A stretch of DNA of 64,000 nucleotides from Collinsella sp. (GCA_019419505.1 DXZS01000020.1:62001-126000), one strand, 5' to 3'. Counted from the first letter of the stretch, positions 16,638-26,177 are shown. Translations and numbers: made by a program. Notes: generated from the sequence alone by a model not told the origin.

Positions 16638-18256
16638 TGACTGACGTGCGAGAGGCCGCGCAGAACCTGATCGAGTACGCCATCCACCGATCGATGATCG
16701 GCCAGGACGACCGGATCTGGGCATACAACACCATTTTGGAGTGCATCGGCGCTACGGGTCCCGCGCTCGATATGGCCTGGGCGCTCCAGGTTGAGAAACT
16801 CTCGCTCTTGCACCCCAATACCCTGCCCGACTTTGATCTTGAAGGCACGCTTGCCGCGCTTTCCGAGGCCGCCGTTACCAACGGTGCCGCCGAGGACACG
16901 GCGTCAGGCCGCGACCGCATCGCCATGCGCATCATGGGTGCGCTCATGCCGAGGCCTTCGGTTGTAAACGAGGAGTTCAACGGACGTATGGGCGTCAACG
17001 AGCCCCGCGCCGCAACCGACTGGTTCTACGGCCTGTGCTGCGACGCCGGCTACGTGCGCCGTGCCGCCATCGCGCGCAACATCAAATGGAGCACCCCCAC
17101 CAACTGGGGCGATCTTGAGATCACCATCAACCTCTCCAAGCCTGAGAAGGACCCACGCGATATCGCTGCGGCAGGTGCAGCCAAGAACACGGGCGAGAAA
17201 TACCCCGCCTGCCAGCTCTGCATCGAAAACGAGGGCTACCCCGGACGCTCCGCCGCAGCCGACGGTGGCGCTCACCCCGCCCGCCAGAATCTGCGCATTA
17301 TCCCCATCTCGCTCAATGGCGAGCGCTGGGGCTTCCAGTACAGCCCGTACGCATACTTTAACGAGCACTGCATTGCAATGAGCTCCGAGCATCGTCCGAT
17401 GCACGTTGACCGCAAGGGCCTGACGTGCCTGCTCGATTTTGTGGACCTGTTCCCGCACTACTTTATTGGCTCCAACGCCGACCTGCCCATCGTGGGCGGC
17501 TCGATTCTGTCGCACGACCACTTCCAGGGCGGCGCGCACGAGTTCCCCATGATGCATGCCACCGAGGTTTCGCAGTTTAGCGTGCCTGGCTTTGACGGCG
17601 TTACGGGAGCCGTGCTGCAGTGGCCGCTTTCGGTGCTGCGCCTGCGCTCGCACGACCGTGCTCAGCTGCTCGATGCTGCCGAGAAGATTATCCTCGCTTG
17701 GCGCGAGTGGACCGATGAGTCGGTAGGCGTCGTCGCGCACACAGCCGACGGCGTGGCGCACAACACCGTGACGCCCGTCATCCGCCGCGTCGACTCCCGC
17801 GGCAATGCCGGAGGCGAGATCTACGAGGCCTACCTGGCGCTTCGCTGCAACATCACGACCGACGAGCACCCGCTGGGCGTTTTCCACCCGCATGCCGAGT
17901 ATCACCACATTAAGAAGGAGAACATCGGCCTGATCGAGGTCATGGGCCTGGCCATTCTGCCGCCACGCTTGGTTCCCGAGCTCGGCGCTGTCCGCGAGCA
18001 CCTGCTGGCGGCCAAGGCCGATGCCAGCTACGACCTTGCCGGCGCGCTCGAGGGCGATAATCTTTGCCGCAGCCACGCCGCATGGGCCGAGGATGTCTAT
18101 GCCCGCCGCGCCGACGAGCTTACGGCGGACAACGCCATCGATATCCTGCACGAGGAGGTCGGCGTGGTGTTTGGCCACGTGCTCGACAACGCCGGCGTCT
18201 TTAAATGGGACGAAGCCGGCCGCGCCGCCCAGCAGCGCTTTATCGACTCGCTGTAA
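16628..18256 (+). CDS. galT: UDP-glucose-hexose-1-phosphate uridylyltransferase, class II
   Basis: Transfers UMP from UDP-glucose to galactose-1-phosphate. At 542 residues it belongs to the long class II (Firmicutes/Bifidobacteria-type) GalT. The nucleotide-binding segment SHDHFQGGAHEF lies near residue 295-306 and HPHAEYHHIKKENIGLIEVMG near 421. It starts inside the galK 3' end and its stop codon overlaps the first bases of a short repeat (18255-18289). No UDP-galactose epimerase gene is in the window. Confidence 0.95.
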   Translation: MAVMTDVREAAQNLIEYAIHRSMIGQDDRIWAYNTILECIGATGPALDMAWALQVEKLSLLHPNTLPDFDLEGTLAALSEAAVTNGAAEDTASGRDRIAMRIMGALMPRPSVVNEEFNGRMGVNEPRAATDWFYGLCCDAGYVRRAAIARNIKWSTPTNWGDLEITINLSKPEKDPRDIAAAGAAKNTGEKYPACQLCIENEGYPGRSAAADGGAHPARQNLRIIPISLNGERWGFQYSPYAYFNEHCIAMSSEHRPMHVDRKGLTCLLDFVDLFPHYFIGSNADLPIVGGSILSHDHFQGGAHEFPMMHATEVSQFSVPGFDGVTGAVLQWPLSVLRLRSHDRAQLLDAAEKIILAWREWTDESVGVVAHTADGVAHNTVTPVIRRVDSRGNAGGEIYEAYLALRCNITTDEHPLGVFHPHAEYHHIKKENIGLIEVMGLAILPPRLVPELGAVREHLLAAKADASYDLAGALEGDNLCRSHAAWAEDVYARRADELTADNAIDILHEEVGVVFGHVLDNAGVFKWDEAGRAAQQRFIDSL

Positions 18257-18289
18257 TGATCCCTTGGGGACGGAAGAAAACGGATCATT
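18255..18289 (-). repeat. Short palindromic repeat (TGATCC type)
   Basis: Arms AATGATCC and GGATCATT flank an interior containing TTGGGGACGG and GAAAAC. The complement occurs at 30190-30222 and a degraded copy at about 22409-22439, where it follows a 154-bp element. Here it stands alone in reverse orientation over the galT stop. Confidence 0.7.
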
Positions 18290-18303
18290 TCGTCTTCAAG
18301 ACA

Positions 18304-18343
18304 ACGGCGCCCGCCGGCAACATCGCCGGCGGGCGCCGTTTTT
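18304..18343. terminator. galKT terminator
   Basis: Stem AACGGCGCCCGCCGGC / GCCGGCGGGCGCCGTT with TTTTT following. Confidence 0.9.
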
Positions 18344-18350
18344 GAGTGTA

Positions 18351-18475
18351 GTCATTGGGGACGTTCTTAAACGACTGGTCATTAAAGAACGTCCCCGACG
18401 ACTAATGACTCGAGCGTGGAAAATCTCCCACTTTGAGCTCGTATGGGCACCAAAAGCGGGAGATTATCCACGCTC
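18351..18475. repeat. Two adjacent palindromes
   Basis: The first (18357-18396) has arms GGGGACGTTCTT / AAGAACGTCCCC, with outer GTCATT/AATGAC pairs. The second (18412-18475) has 18-bp arms (GAGCGTGGAAAATCTCCC, one mismatch). They fill the gap between the galKT terminator and convergent lacC and encode nothing. Confidence 0.75.
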
Positions 18476-18497
18476 ATTCTATTAGGAGTCGCAACCG

Positions 18498-19433
18498 CTA
18501 CAACTCTACGACCTCAACGCCGTTGTAAATCTCGTCCCAGCGGTCCATGACCAGGTGGCCGGTCTTGGGATCCATGGCGTTGAGCTTGCCGCAGGTATTG
18601 GCGGTCTTGAGCACCGTGACGTCGTCGGCACCAGCAGCAATGGCATGCGCAAAGCCGGCGATGGTCGAGTCGCCGGAACCCGTCGCGTTCACAGCCGCAA
18701 TCGCGGGCGTCTTGGCGCGGAACGCGCGGCCCTCGTGGAAGCCCACCGAACCGGCAGCGCCCATCGAAACGACGACCCAGGGAATACCGGCAAAGCGGCC
18801 ATCGGCGGCAAGCGCCTCGCGCAGGGCATCGACATCATCGGTCGTAAAGGACGTACCCAGCAGGCCGTTAATCTCGGTCAGGTTGGGCTTTACGAGCTCA
18901 GGCTTAGCGTCGGACTCCAGCGCGGCCTCCAGCGATGCGCCCGAGGTGTCGAGCAGCACCTTGGCGCCCGCCTCTTCGGCGATCTTGACGAGCTCGGCAT
19001 AGTAGCCGGCATCGACGCCACGCGGCAGCGAGCCCGAAAGCGTCACAACGTCAGCCTTCGCTGCAAGCTCGGCGAACTTGGCCGTAAAGGCCTCGAGCTC
19101 GGCTGGGACGATCTGTGGGCCGCTCTCCAGCAGCTCGGTCTGATTACCCTCGTGCAGAATATTCAGGCAAATGCGCGTCTCACCGGCGATGGGCACAAAG
19201 TCATTCTTGACACCATCGGCATCCATGAGCTCGGCCATATAGGCACCCATGTGCCCGCCAAGCAAGCCGGTTGCAAGTACGTCGTCGCCCAGCTGCAACA
19301 GCACGCGGCTCACGTTGAGGCCCTTGCCGCCAGCGGTCTTTTCGGGCGTCACGCGGTTAACATCGTCGATGATCAGCTTGTCGAGCTGATAGCGCGTATC
19401 AATCGACGGGTTCATGGTAACGGTCAGAATCAT
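18498..19433 (-). CDS. lacC: Tagatose-6-phosphate kinase (copy 1)
   Basis: Phosphorylates tagatose-6-phosphate to tagatose-1,6-bisphosphate. It has the PfkB ribokinase-family N-terminal motif with AGGKGLNVSRVL (about 34-45) and the C-terminal NATGSGDSTIAGF motif carrying the catalytic Asp (about 251-263). Length is 311. AGGAGTTCAAT precedes the ATG. It is last in lacA-lacB-lacC, 340 bp behind lacB. A very similar gene lies at 48031-48966. 1-Phosphofructokinase or tagatose-6-phosphate kinase activity cannot be told apart by sequence; context favours the latter. Confidence 0.88.
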   Translation of the reverse strand: MILTVTMNPSIDTRYQLDKLIIDDVNRVTPEKTAGGKGLNVSRVLLQLGDDVLATGLLGGHMGAYMAELMDADGVKNDFVPIAGETRICLNILHEGNQTELLESGPQIVPAELEAFTAKFAELAAKADVVTLSGSLPRGVDAGYYAELVKIAEEAGAKVLLDTSGASLEAALESDAKPELVKPNLTEINGLLGTSFTTDDVDALREALAADGRFAGIPWVVVSMGAAGSVGFHEGRAFRAKTPAIAAVNATGSGDSTIAGFAHAIAAGADDVTVLKTANTCGKLNAMDPKTGHLVMDRWDEIYNGVEVVEL

Positions 19434-19773
19434 ATTGAACTCCTGTTTAGAAAACCGGCCCGCGCCCCCTCACAGAAACGCGAGCCGTCAATTAAAAAGC
19501 CGCAGAATGCCGGGTACCGCCAAAACGAAGCACACAAGCTCAGCAAGCAAAAGTGTTATCAGAGCAGTTCGCTTGCCAGACGGCTTCGCAACAACAGGGG
19601 CGACCCCACAGGCACCCCCAACGTCAGCGTGAAGCCAGCTGGCGAGGCAAGGTGCCTTGAAGCGAGGCGGCATTGACCTTCTGGCCATGCCGCTGAAGCT
19701 GAACGGCAGCTCGCCCGCCAGATGGCTTCGCAGCGTCGACTGGTCTGGCGTTCGGTAGAACGCCGGAACCTCC
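19434..19773. other. 340-bp lacB-lacC intergenic region
   Basis: No supported gene. It contains a 16-bp near-direct repeat (GCCAGACGGCTTCGCA at about 19574 and GCCAGATGGCTTCGCA at about 19719). A minus-strand frame ends in a hydrophobic stretch, but no start site is convincing. Confidence 0.4.
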
Positions 19774-20298
19774 TTAGTCGTGGTATTCGCCGCGGTCCCA
19801 CTTCTCCAGGAACTCGTCAAAGAAGTGCGGGTCAGCCTGAGCCTCGGCGTCGGCCTTGTTGCAGGCATCAATCTTGGCAATCAGGGCATCGTGCTCGGGG
19901 GTCTTCTCGTAGGGCTCCTCCAGGAAGGCAAGCATGATGTCAGCCATCAGGAACTCGCCGGTGATCTTGCCGCCAAAGCCCACGATGTTGGCGTTGAGCT
20001 CGCGACGGGCATACAGGGCAGAGGTCATGTCGCGAACCAGGGCGCAGCGGGCGCCGGGAACCTTGTTGACGGCGTTGGTGATGCCGATGCCGGTGCCGCA
20101 CAGGGCCACGCCAAAGTCGGCCTTGCCGCTGGCAACAGCCTCGCCCACGGCCTTACCGTAGATGGGATAGTGCGTACGGGTGTGGCTGTAGGTGCCGCAG
20201 TCGAGCACCTTGTAGCCAGCCTGCTCCAGGCGGTCGGCCAGATAGATCTTCTCGTCCGTAACGATATGGTCGCAACCGATTGCGATGGTCTTCTTCAT
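19774..20298 (-). CDS. lacB: Galactose-6-phosphate isomerase subunit LacB
   Basis: With LacA it converts galactose-6-phosphate to tagatose-6-phosphate. RpiB/LacAB family: [13 protein letters not shown] at the start, the anion-binding [18 protein letters not shown] (about 67-84), and NANIVGFGG. The length of 174 fits LacB. AAAGGACGTTCTG precedes the ATG. The gap to lacA is 63 bp. Confidence 0.92.
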   Translation of the reverse strand: MKKTIAIGCDHIVTDEKIYLADRLEQAGYKVLDCGTYSHTRTHYPIYGKAVGEAVASGKADFGVALCGTGIGITNAVNKVPGARCALVRDMTSALYARRELNANIVGFGGKITGEFLMADIMLAFLEEPYEKTPEHDALIAKIDACNKADAEAQADPHFFDEFLEKWDRGEYHD

Positions 20299-20361
20299 CA
20301 GAACGTCCTTTCGTCTGAATTCACAAGTTGAGGTAGAAGTTCGAGTTCTCGGTGGCTCTCG

Positions 20362-20790
20362 TTAGGCCATCTTGTTGAGCATGTCGACACGGATCTGGTG
20401 ACGGCCGCCGGCGTACTGGGCGCGCAGGAACTCGCGGGCGATCTTCTTGGCGACCTCGGTGCCCACAACGCCCGGACCCATGGTGACCATGCGCGAGCCG
20501 TTGTGCTCGCGGGTCATGTAAGCGGAACGCTCATCGGAAATGTTGGCGACGACCATGCCCTTGATCTTGACGGCGGCCATATAGGAGCCGACGCCGTACT
20601 TATCGAATGCGAAGCCCTGAGAATCCTTGTGCTCCAGCAGGTCCTTGGCAACGGCGGTGGCGGAATCGACAAAGTCCGCGGCAGGGGTCTCGGAATAGTC
20701 GACGACCTCGTGACCGTCGGCGATGAGCATCTCCTTGATGGACTCCTTCATCGACATACCGTCGGCATCGGAAGCGATTACAACCCTCAT
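20362..20790 (-). CDS. lacA: Galactose-6-phosphate isomerase subunit LacA
   Basis: The partner subunit of LacB, 142 residues, same fold (VIASDADGMSMKESIKEML, then FDKYGVGSYMAAVKIKGM, REHNGSRMVTMGPGVVG). AAGGAGGATGTC precedes the ATG. It is the first gene of lacABC. The upstream region holds two dyads typical of DeoR-type LacR operators. Confidence 0.92.
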   Translation of the reverse strand: MRVVIASDADGMSMKESIKEMLIADGHEVVDYSETPAADFVDSATAVAKDLLEHKDSQGFAFDKYGVGSYMAAVKIKGMVVANISDERSAYMTREHNGSRMVTMGPGVVGTEVAKKIAREFLRAQYAGGRHQIRVDMLNKMA

Positions 20791-20884
20791 GACATCCTCC
20801 TTGAGAGATACGCAGGTGCGCAGTTTCTGTTTGGAAGTGTTGAACCGCGTTCAGGTCCGGGCATCTGAATGTGCGGTTCTTCAC

Positions 20885-20960
20885 TGTTCATGTTTATTTG
20901 AACACATTCGAACAGAGACTGCAACAATAATTTGTTTGTCTTTGTTCTTTTTTGAACAAA
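20885..20960. promoter_or_regulatory. Twin operators of the lacABC promoter
   Basis: TGTTCA/TGAACA (20885-20904) and TTTGTTC/GAACAAA (20941-20960) are two dyads with centres 56 bp apart in an AT-rich promoter region. They resemble LacR (DeoR-family) TGTT...GAACA sites. The regulator at 27870-28634 is the likely binder; its own leader contains ACGAACAAATTGT. Confidence 0.55.
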
Positions 20961-21030
20961 TACCGTTCGCGGATGATTGGCGACCGTTTGGGCCCGGCGC
21001 GAACGTAGCGACCATGTGCTCAACAAACAA

Positions 21031-21063
21031 AAGGGCGGCCGAGAACGTGTCTCGGCCGCCCTT
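21031..21063 (-). terminator. Terminator of the 21094-22101 gene
   Basis: A perfect stem AAGGGCGGCCGAGA / TCTCGGCCGCCCTT; on the minus strand TTTGTTTG follows. Confidence 0.75.
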
Positions 21064-21093
21064 CGGCGGTATGCCCCGGTATATACAGCTGTT

Positions 21094-22101
21094 TTAGTTA
21101 CTCGGACTGACCACCTTTTTGGTGTGCTTGGACGGAGTGCTCAGAAAGCGGCCCGTCAAATAGCTCGCTGGACCGGAAATATCGATCCCCAACAGCGTGT
21201 GTCCCAGCCACAGAAACGCCGCGAGCACCAGCAATGGGATAACACACGAGGTCACGATCATCACGATGACGCCTTCGATCAGATCGGTCACCTGCTGCAC
21301 AATCTCATCGGTCATCTGCTTGGCGCCGCTGGTCACCGACGTGACAAGACCCGAGGCGCCGTCGGCAAGCTGCTCAAGCACATTCTTGGACTCTGTGGAC
21401 TCGGTCTTTTTCTTGCTTGCTTTGGAGCTGTCGCTATCTGCCGCATCCGCAGCCTTTTGCTGAGCTTGCTCAATACTTACGCGATACGTTTCATCGACCT
21501 TCTGCGACACCCATACGCTTGCAGGCACCAACACCATGCCAATTATGGCGACCACCAGCACACGCGTTGCCACGCGGCGAATGACTGTGCTCGTGCTCCA
21601 GCGTCCGTGAATGCCAAGTGAGATCGCAAAGAGCACCAGCGCAAACGGGATCAGGATGCCCAGGCCAACCGACCACAAAATCGTAAGCAAATATTTCTCT
21701 AGGTATAGCACGGCAAGCACGATACCAAGGTTGCCTGAAAGCTGCGCGAGCTGCTCGGCGACTGGCGTTCCCGTATCGCCCGGCAGCGCGGTAATACCCG
21801 CAGATAGGGCAACGCACGAGGTCGTGAGCGCCAAAACGTTGCCCTTCTTTTGGTCGATAACCTCGATGGTGGAGTCCCATGTTTTGGTATCGGCGAAATG
21901 CGGACGAGCTACAAAGCCCGACAGCAGCGCCAGTACCACGAGCGCAACGATAAAGCCAATCTGCAGCTTTTTGTTTGCGCACACGACATCGGACAGGCTG
22001 GGCTGTAGCTCGGTTACCGTCGTATGCTCAGTTATCTGGACAGGACGCCCATGGGCCATCTCGTGCGCACCTCTTTTTTGTATTGACCCGTTATCCGGCA
22101 T
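21094..22101 (-). CDS. Hypothetical multi-pass membrane protein
   Basis: 335 residues. There is one hydrophobic segment near residues 50-67 and an extracytoplasmic stretch. Clustered helices follow between about 120 and 220. A Ser/Lys/Ala-rich soluble segment (about 225-270) precedes two C-terminal helices. I do not recognise the family. GAGGAGG lies seven bases before the ATG, a strong site that fixes the start. It is monocistronic, with its own terminator, and has no functional link to the sugar genes on either side. Confidence 0.7.
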   Translation of the reverse strand: MPDNGSIQKRGAHEMAHGRPVQITEHTTVTELQPSLSDVVCANKKLQIGFIVALVVLALLSGFVARPHFADTKTWDSTIEVIDQKKGNVLALTTSCVALSAGITALPGDTGTPVAEQLAQLSGNLGIVLAVLYLEKYLLTILWSVGLGILIPFALVLFAISLGIHGRWSTSTVIRRVATRVLVVAIIGMVLVPASVWVSQKVDETYRVSIEQAQQKAADAADSDSSKASKKKTESTESKNVLEQLADGASGLVTSVTSGAKQMTDEIVQQVTDLIEGVIVMIVTSCVIPLLVLAAFLWLGHTLLGIDISGPASYLTGRFLSTPSKHTKKVVSPSN

Positions 22102-22217
22102 TTGGATACCTCCTCATTCCGGCCTGTATTGCGGATGAGAGTATACCCATCCAGCGAAAAACCGAACGGGAGGGCGTGCAGAAGCTCCATAACGCTGCTA
22201 GTCGAACAGTGCCATTT

Positions 22218-22371
22218 CAAAACTATGCCGGTTTACTACCGTAAAACCGATAGGACCGACCACATTTGCTATTAGCAGAAAATGGCAAGCTTTCTACCTG
22301 CGGCTTTGATAACGCTGTTCTTTCCATAGTTGAAAGAATACGATTCATCGTAGTAAACCGGCATAGTTTTG
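22218..22371. repeat. 154-bp inverted-repeat element, copy A
   Basis: Perfect 22-bp terminal inverted repeats start CAAAACTATGCCGGTTTACT and end with the complement. The interior holds TTTCTACCTGCGGCTTTGA (22291-22309). Copy B at 30001-30154 has the same length, ends and core. A degraded TGATCC-type palindrome (22409-22439) follows at the same distance as in copy B. The element lies in the 465-bp gap between two minus-strand genes; the rest of that gap holds nothing recognised. Confidence 0.85.
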
Positions 22372-22566
22372 TAACCGACGGGTCGAGTCGGCACCGCAAC
22401 AAACCTAATAACCCGTTTTCTTCCATCCTCAAAGGATCAAATGCATGGCAGGAGTGTCCCTAACTGTCGGCAGATAAGGAACGTCCCCAAGTGCCGGGTG
22501 AACAGAAAAGCCCTGTCGCGGGTTTGCGGCAGAGCTTTTGGAAGGGGACTTGGTTGTGAGGGCTCG

Positions 22567-22905
22567 TTAGGCGAGCTTGGCCTCGAGCTCGGCGATGCGC
22601 TTGTAGGCATCGATGGTAAAGCGGGTCTGCTTCTCCAGGATCATGGTGGTCATGAGGGTGTCCTGGGCGTGAGCCATGATGAAGGTCATCTCCATCTCGC
22701 CGCCGCCGGCCTCCTGCGACAGCAGCTTGGTCTGCGTGTCGTGAGCGCCGATGAGTGCATCGCTGGCATCCTTGTGCAGCTGCTCGGCCTTCTCAAAATC
22801 ACCCTCGCGAGCAGCATCGAGCGCTGCAATCAGATCGGTCTGGGCGTCGCCCGCGTATGCGACAATCTCGAATCCAACCATCGAGATTTCTTCTTTGGTT
22901 GCCAT
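22567..22905 (-). CDS. lacF: PTS lactose-specific EIIA
   Basis: Carries phosphate from HPr to the EIIB domain of LacE. The length (112) and three-helix pattern fit lactose/cellobiose EIIA. The phosphorylated histidine is His79 in EMTFIMAHAQDTLM. AAAGGAACGCAAT precedes the ATG. It is read opposite to lacE, 1.5 kb away on the other side of the LacI-type gene. Two imperfect direct repeats (TGAACGG...CTTTT.AGCC, 23031-23068) lie in its promoter. Confidence 0.9.
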   Translation of the reverse strand: MATKEEISMVGFEIVAYAGDAQTDLIAALDAAREGDFEKAEQLHKDASDALIGAHDTQTKLLSQEAGGGEMEMTFIMAHAQDTLMTTMILEKQTRFTIDAYKRIAELEAKLA

Positions 22906-23119
22906 ATTGCGTTCCTTTCACATATGAACCAATGGAGAGCATCGCGTCCGGGCACACGCGCTGCGCTGTATATGACAGGAACAGTAACATTCAAACAAAA
23001 AAGAACAGCGCAAAATGCAATTTCGAGCTATGAACGGTTGCTTTTCAGCCGTGAACGGCTTTTAAGCCAATCCGAACAATATCAAACACAATTATCGGCA
23101 ACCCAAACAGGTCCGCACC

Positions 23120-24127
23120 CTAGCGTACATCGCGCACCGTATCGCCCTCGACCAACACGCCCGAGACGAGCGTACGGCTTCTGGAGCTCGGGGCTTCCAG
23201 ACCTGCGACGACCTCGTTAAGCGCACGGACGCCCAGCTCGCGGTGACGGAACTTCACCGACGTCAGAATCGAGTTGGGAATCGTCTTGTAGAGTTCGTCG
23301 TCAAAGCCGATCACGGACACGTCGTCGGGCACCCTGAGCCCTCTGTCACGCAGAGCCATCATCACGCCGTTTGCCATGCAGTCGTTAGCAGCGAGGACCG
23401 CCGTGCAATCGGGTTTATCGGCAAGCGCAAGGCCCGCGGCATAGCCACTATCCGCATTCCAATCGCCTTGCAGAGGCTCGGGCGGCTCAATGCCACGCGC
23501 CTCGAGTGCCGCACGCCAACCTTTCATACGGCACTGGCTCGACAGCGACTCTTTCTTACCAGAGACGAAATACACGTTCTTGTGCCCGCGATTTAAGAAG
23601 TGCTCGCACGCCATGCGCGCACCACCCTCTTGATCGTCACTAACGGTAGAGCAGGTAGGATGTTCCATCGGCGTGATAATCACCGTCTTGAGGTCTTTCG
23701 GCGCCTCAAAGGTATCAAAGTCATCGACCATCTGACGCAGGTTGAAGATCATGCCGTCGACGGGAAGCTGCGACATCCTACGCGCAGCATCGGCAAGGGT
23801 CATCTTCTCCCCCGCCCGCTTTTTGATCATCGTAAGCGCAAAACCACGCTCTTCGGCGGCATCTGCGATACCGTCAATCATGTCCACGGCGCCGCCCGAC
23901 AAGTGGAACATCACCACGCCGATGCACCCGTAACGGCCCAACTTGAGTGAACGCGCGGCAAAGTTGGTTCGAAACCCGAGCGCCTCCATTGCGGAATGGA
24001 CTTTATCGCGTGTCGACTCTCGCACGCTATCGGGCTCGTTGATCACACGCGACACCGTCTTGAGAGAAACACCCGCGGCAATCGCCACGTCGTTCATCGA
24101 GACGTTTTTCTTGTCCATCGTTGTCAC
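23120..24127 (-). CDS. LacI-family regulator of the lactose PTS genes
   Basis: A LacI HTH at the N-terminus (SMNDVAIAAGVSLKTVSRVI) and a sugar-binding effector domain with ANDCMANGVMMALRDRGLR and IGFDD. It is related to the galactose regulator at 12899-13930. A GTG at 24127 has GGAG five bases upstream; the ATG three codons later (24118) is an alternative. It is divergent from lacE, with two perfect 16-bp palindromes in between. It most likely represses lacEG and perhaps lacF. Confidence 0.88.
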   Translation of the reverse strand: MTTMDKKNVSMNDVAIAAGVSLKTVSRVINEPDSVRESTRDKVHSAMEALGFRTNFAARSLKLGRYGCIGVVMFHLSGGAVDMIDGIADAAEERGFALTMIKKRAGEKMTLADAARRMSQLPVDGMIFNLRQMVDDFDTFEAPKDLKTVIITPMEHPTCSTVSDDQEGGARMACEHFLNRGHKNVYFVSGKKESLSSQCRMKGWRAALEARGIEPPEPLQGDWNADSGYAAGLALADKPDCTAVLAANDCMANGVMMALRDRGLRVPDDVSVIGFDDELYKTIPNSILTSVKFRHRELGVRALNEVVAGLEAPSSRSRTLVSGVLVEGDTVRDVR

Positions 24128-24257
24128 TGCTTCTCCACTCGATTCTCTATCGCTTGTTTTTTGTGTTCTAGCATACACTACCTGCCCGACTGACAAATCA
24201 GCCGTCTATCGGACAATATCGACCGTTCACCCGTAAATCCTTGTTGCTCTTCCAAAA

Positions 24258-24296
24258 ATGACAACGTTGTCATTAACGAAATGATAACGTTGTCAT
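24258..24296. promoter_or_regulatory. Two LacI-type operators before lacE
   Basis: ATGACAACGTTGTCAT (24258-24273) is a perfect palindrome. ATGATAACGTTGTCAT (24281-24296) has one changed position. Centre-to-centre spacing is 23 bp, about two helical turns, which allows cooperative binding. Both have the central CG of LacI-family sites. Confidence 0.85.
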
Positions 24297-24401
24297 TTGG
24301 CAATGCCTTCCTTAAGCAGGAAGGTTTCCGGGCAGTCCTGACCATCCATCGACGACCAGTTCCATCCACATGCGTCGCGCATTAAGTAGCAAAGGAGCTC
24401 T

Positions 24402-26177
24402 ATGGACGCCATCGTAAAGATGCTCGAAAAGCATCAACCGTTCTTTGAGAAGATCTCGAGGAACGTCTACCTCCAGGCCATTAAGGACGGATTCCTTGGG
24501 TGCATGCCCATCGTCCTCACCTCTTCGATCTTCCTGCTGATCGCCACCCTTCCCGGCGTAGTCGGCATCACGCTGCCCCAGCCGCTTATCGACTGGTGCA
24601 ACAAGCTGTACAACTTCACCATGGGCGTTATGGGCATCATGGTTGCTGGCACCACTGCCAAGAACTTCACGGCTTCCATGAACCGTCGCATGCCCGCCGG
24701 CAAAGTGCTCAACGACGGTTCCACCATGGTGGCCGCCCAGTGCAGCATGCTTTTGCTCGCTGTTACGCAGTTCACCACCAAGTTCAACGGCTCCGAACTT
24801 TCGGTCTTCGACTGCACCAGCATGGGTACGCGCGGTCTGTTCTCGGCCTATATCGCCGCGTTCATTACCGTGTGGGTCTATAAATTCTGCGTCTCGCGCG
24901 ATTTGACCATTAAATTGCCCAAGGAGGTCCCGGGCGCCATCGCTCAGAACTTCCGCGACATCATCCCCTTTGGCGGCGCCGTCATCATCTGCGGCATCAT
25001 CGATGTCGTCGTGCGCAACCTCATGGGCGTTCCGTTCTCCGAGCTGCTTATCAAACTGCTCTCCCCGCTCTTTACCGCTGCAGAAACCTATCCTGGCCTT
25101 ATCCTTATCCAGGCAGCCACCGCGTTCTTCTGGTTCATCGGCGTCCACGGCCCCTCGATCGTCCAGCCGGGCATCGACCCTATCCGTCTTGCCAACCAGG
25201 CCGAGAACCTGCAGGTTCTGCTGGCCGGTGGCCACCCCGCCCACTCCCTCACCTTTAACATGTCGCTCGTGGGCGAGTTCGGCGGCACCGGCGCCACGTT
25301 CATCGTGCCGCTTCTGCTGATTCTCTTCATGAAGTCCAAGCAGCTCAAAGCCGTCGGTAAGGCCTCGATTGTCCCTGTTGCCTTCGCCGTCAACGAACCG
25401 CTGCTCTTTGGCGCGCCGATGATCCTTAACCCCTACATGCTCATCCCCTTTGTTGCCGCCGGCTGCGTCAACGTGAGTGTTGCCAAGTTCTTTATCGATA
25501 ACGTGGGCATGAACGGCTTCTCCTTCGTGGTGCCTTGGGCTACCCCTGCCCCCATCGGCATCTTCATCACCACAAACTTCCAGCTTATCGCCCTGGTATT
25601 TGTCGCGATCATCATCTTGCTGGACGCCATCATCTACCTGCCGTTCTTGAAGGCATACGATAAGCTGCTCTGCGACCAGGAGGCCGAGCGCGCCGCCGAG
25701 CTGGGTCTCGAGTCCAATGGTGCCGCTGCCATCGCCGCCAACGCCCCTGCGCCCGCTGTCGAGCAGACCACCGCTTCCGTCGAGACGACCGCTGCCGCCG
25801 GCAGCGAGCCTGTCGCCGATCAGCCCGAGCCCGCCGCCGATGCATCCGCCAAGAAGGATGTCGACGGCCTGAAGGTCCTCGTCCTGTGCGCCGGCGCCGG
25901 CACCTCTGCCATGCTCGCCAACGCCATCAAGGAAGGTGCCGCACAGACCGGAGAGAATATTGCTTCCTCCGCAGGCGCCTATGGTCAGCACACTGCCATC
26001 ATGGATCAGTACGACGTCATCGTGCTCGCCCCGCAGGTTCGTAGCTACTACAACGACATGAAGGCCGACACCGATCGTCTGGGCATTAAGCTGCTCGCCC
26101 CGCGCGGTAAGGAATATATCGACCTTACTCGCGACCCCGCTGGCGCCATCAAGTGGCTCCGCGAGAACCTCGACTAG
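24402..26177 (+). CDS. lacE: PTS lactose-specific EIICB
   Basis: Imports and phosphorylates lactose at the membrane. Residues 1-425 are the EIIC domain with about ten helices and the GVHGPSIVQPG and AVNEPLLFGAP motifs of the lactose/cellobiose family. A linker rich in Ala, Pro and Glu (about 430-485) leads to an EIIB domain with the phosphocysteine in VLVLCAGAGTSAML (about 491-504). AAAGGAGCTCT precedes the ATG. lacG follows 75 bp later in the same direction. Confidence 0.93.
   Translation: MDAIVKMLEKHQPFFEKISRNVYLQAIKDGFLGCMPIVLTSSIFLLIATLPGVVGITLPQPLIDWCNKLYNFTMGVMGIMVAGTTAKNFTASMNRRMPAGKVLNDGSTMVAAQCSMLLLAVTQFTTKFNGSELSVFDCTSMGTRGLFSAYIAAFITVWVYKFCVSRDLTIKLPKEVPGAIAQNFRDIIPFGGAVIICGIIDVVVRNLMGVPFSELLIKLLSPLFTAAETYPGLILIQAATAFFWFIGVHGPSIVQPGIDPIRLANQAENLQVLLAGGHPAHSLTFNMSLVGEFGGTGATFIVPLLLILFMKSKQLKAVGKASIVPVAFAVNEPLLFGAPMILNPYMLIPFVAAGCVNVSVAKFFIDNVGMNGFSFVVPWATPAPIGIFITTNFQLIALVFVAIIILLDAIIYLPFLKAYDKLLCDQEAERAAELGLESNGAAAIAANAPAPAVEQTTASVETTAAAGSEPVADQPEPAADASAKKDVDGLKVLVLCAGAGTSAMLANAIKEGAAQTGENIASSAGAYGQHTAIMDQYDVIVLAPQVRSYYNDMKADTDRLGIKLLAPRGKEYIDLTRDPAGAIKWLRENLD

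Noticed and set aside
19488..19880. Minus-strand frame with a hydrophobic C-terminus between lacB and lacC
   Set aside because: It begins inside lacB in another frame and no internal start has a ribosome site.
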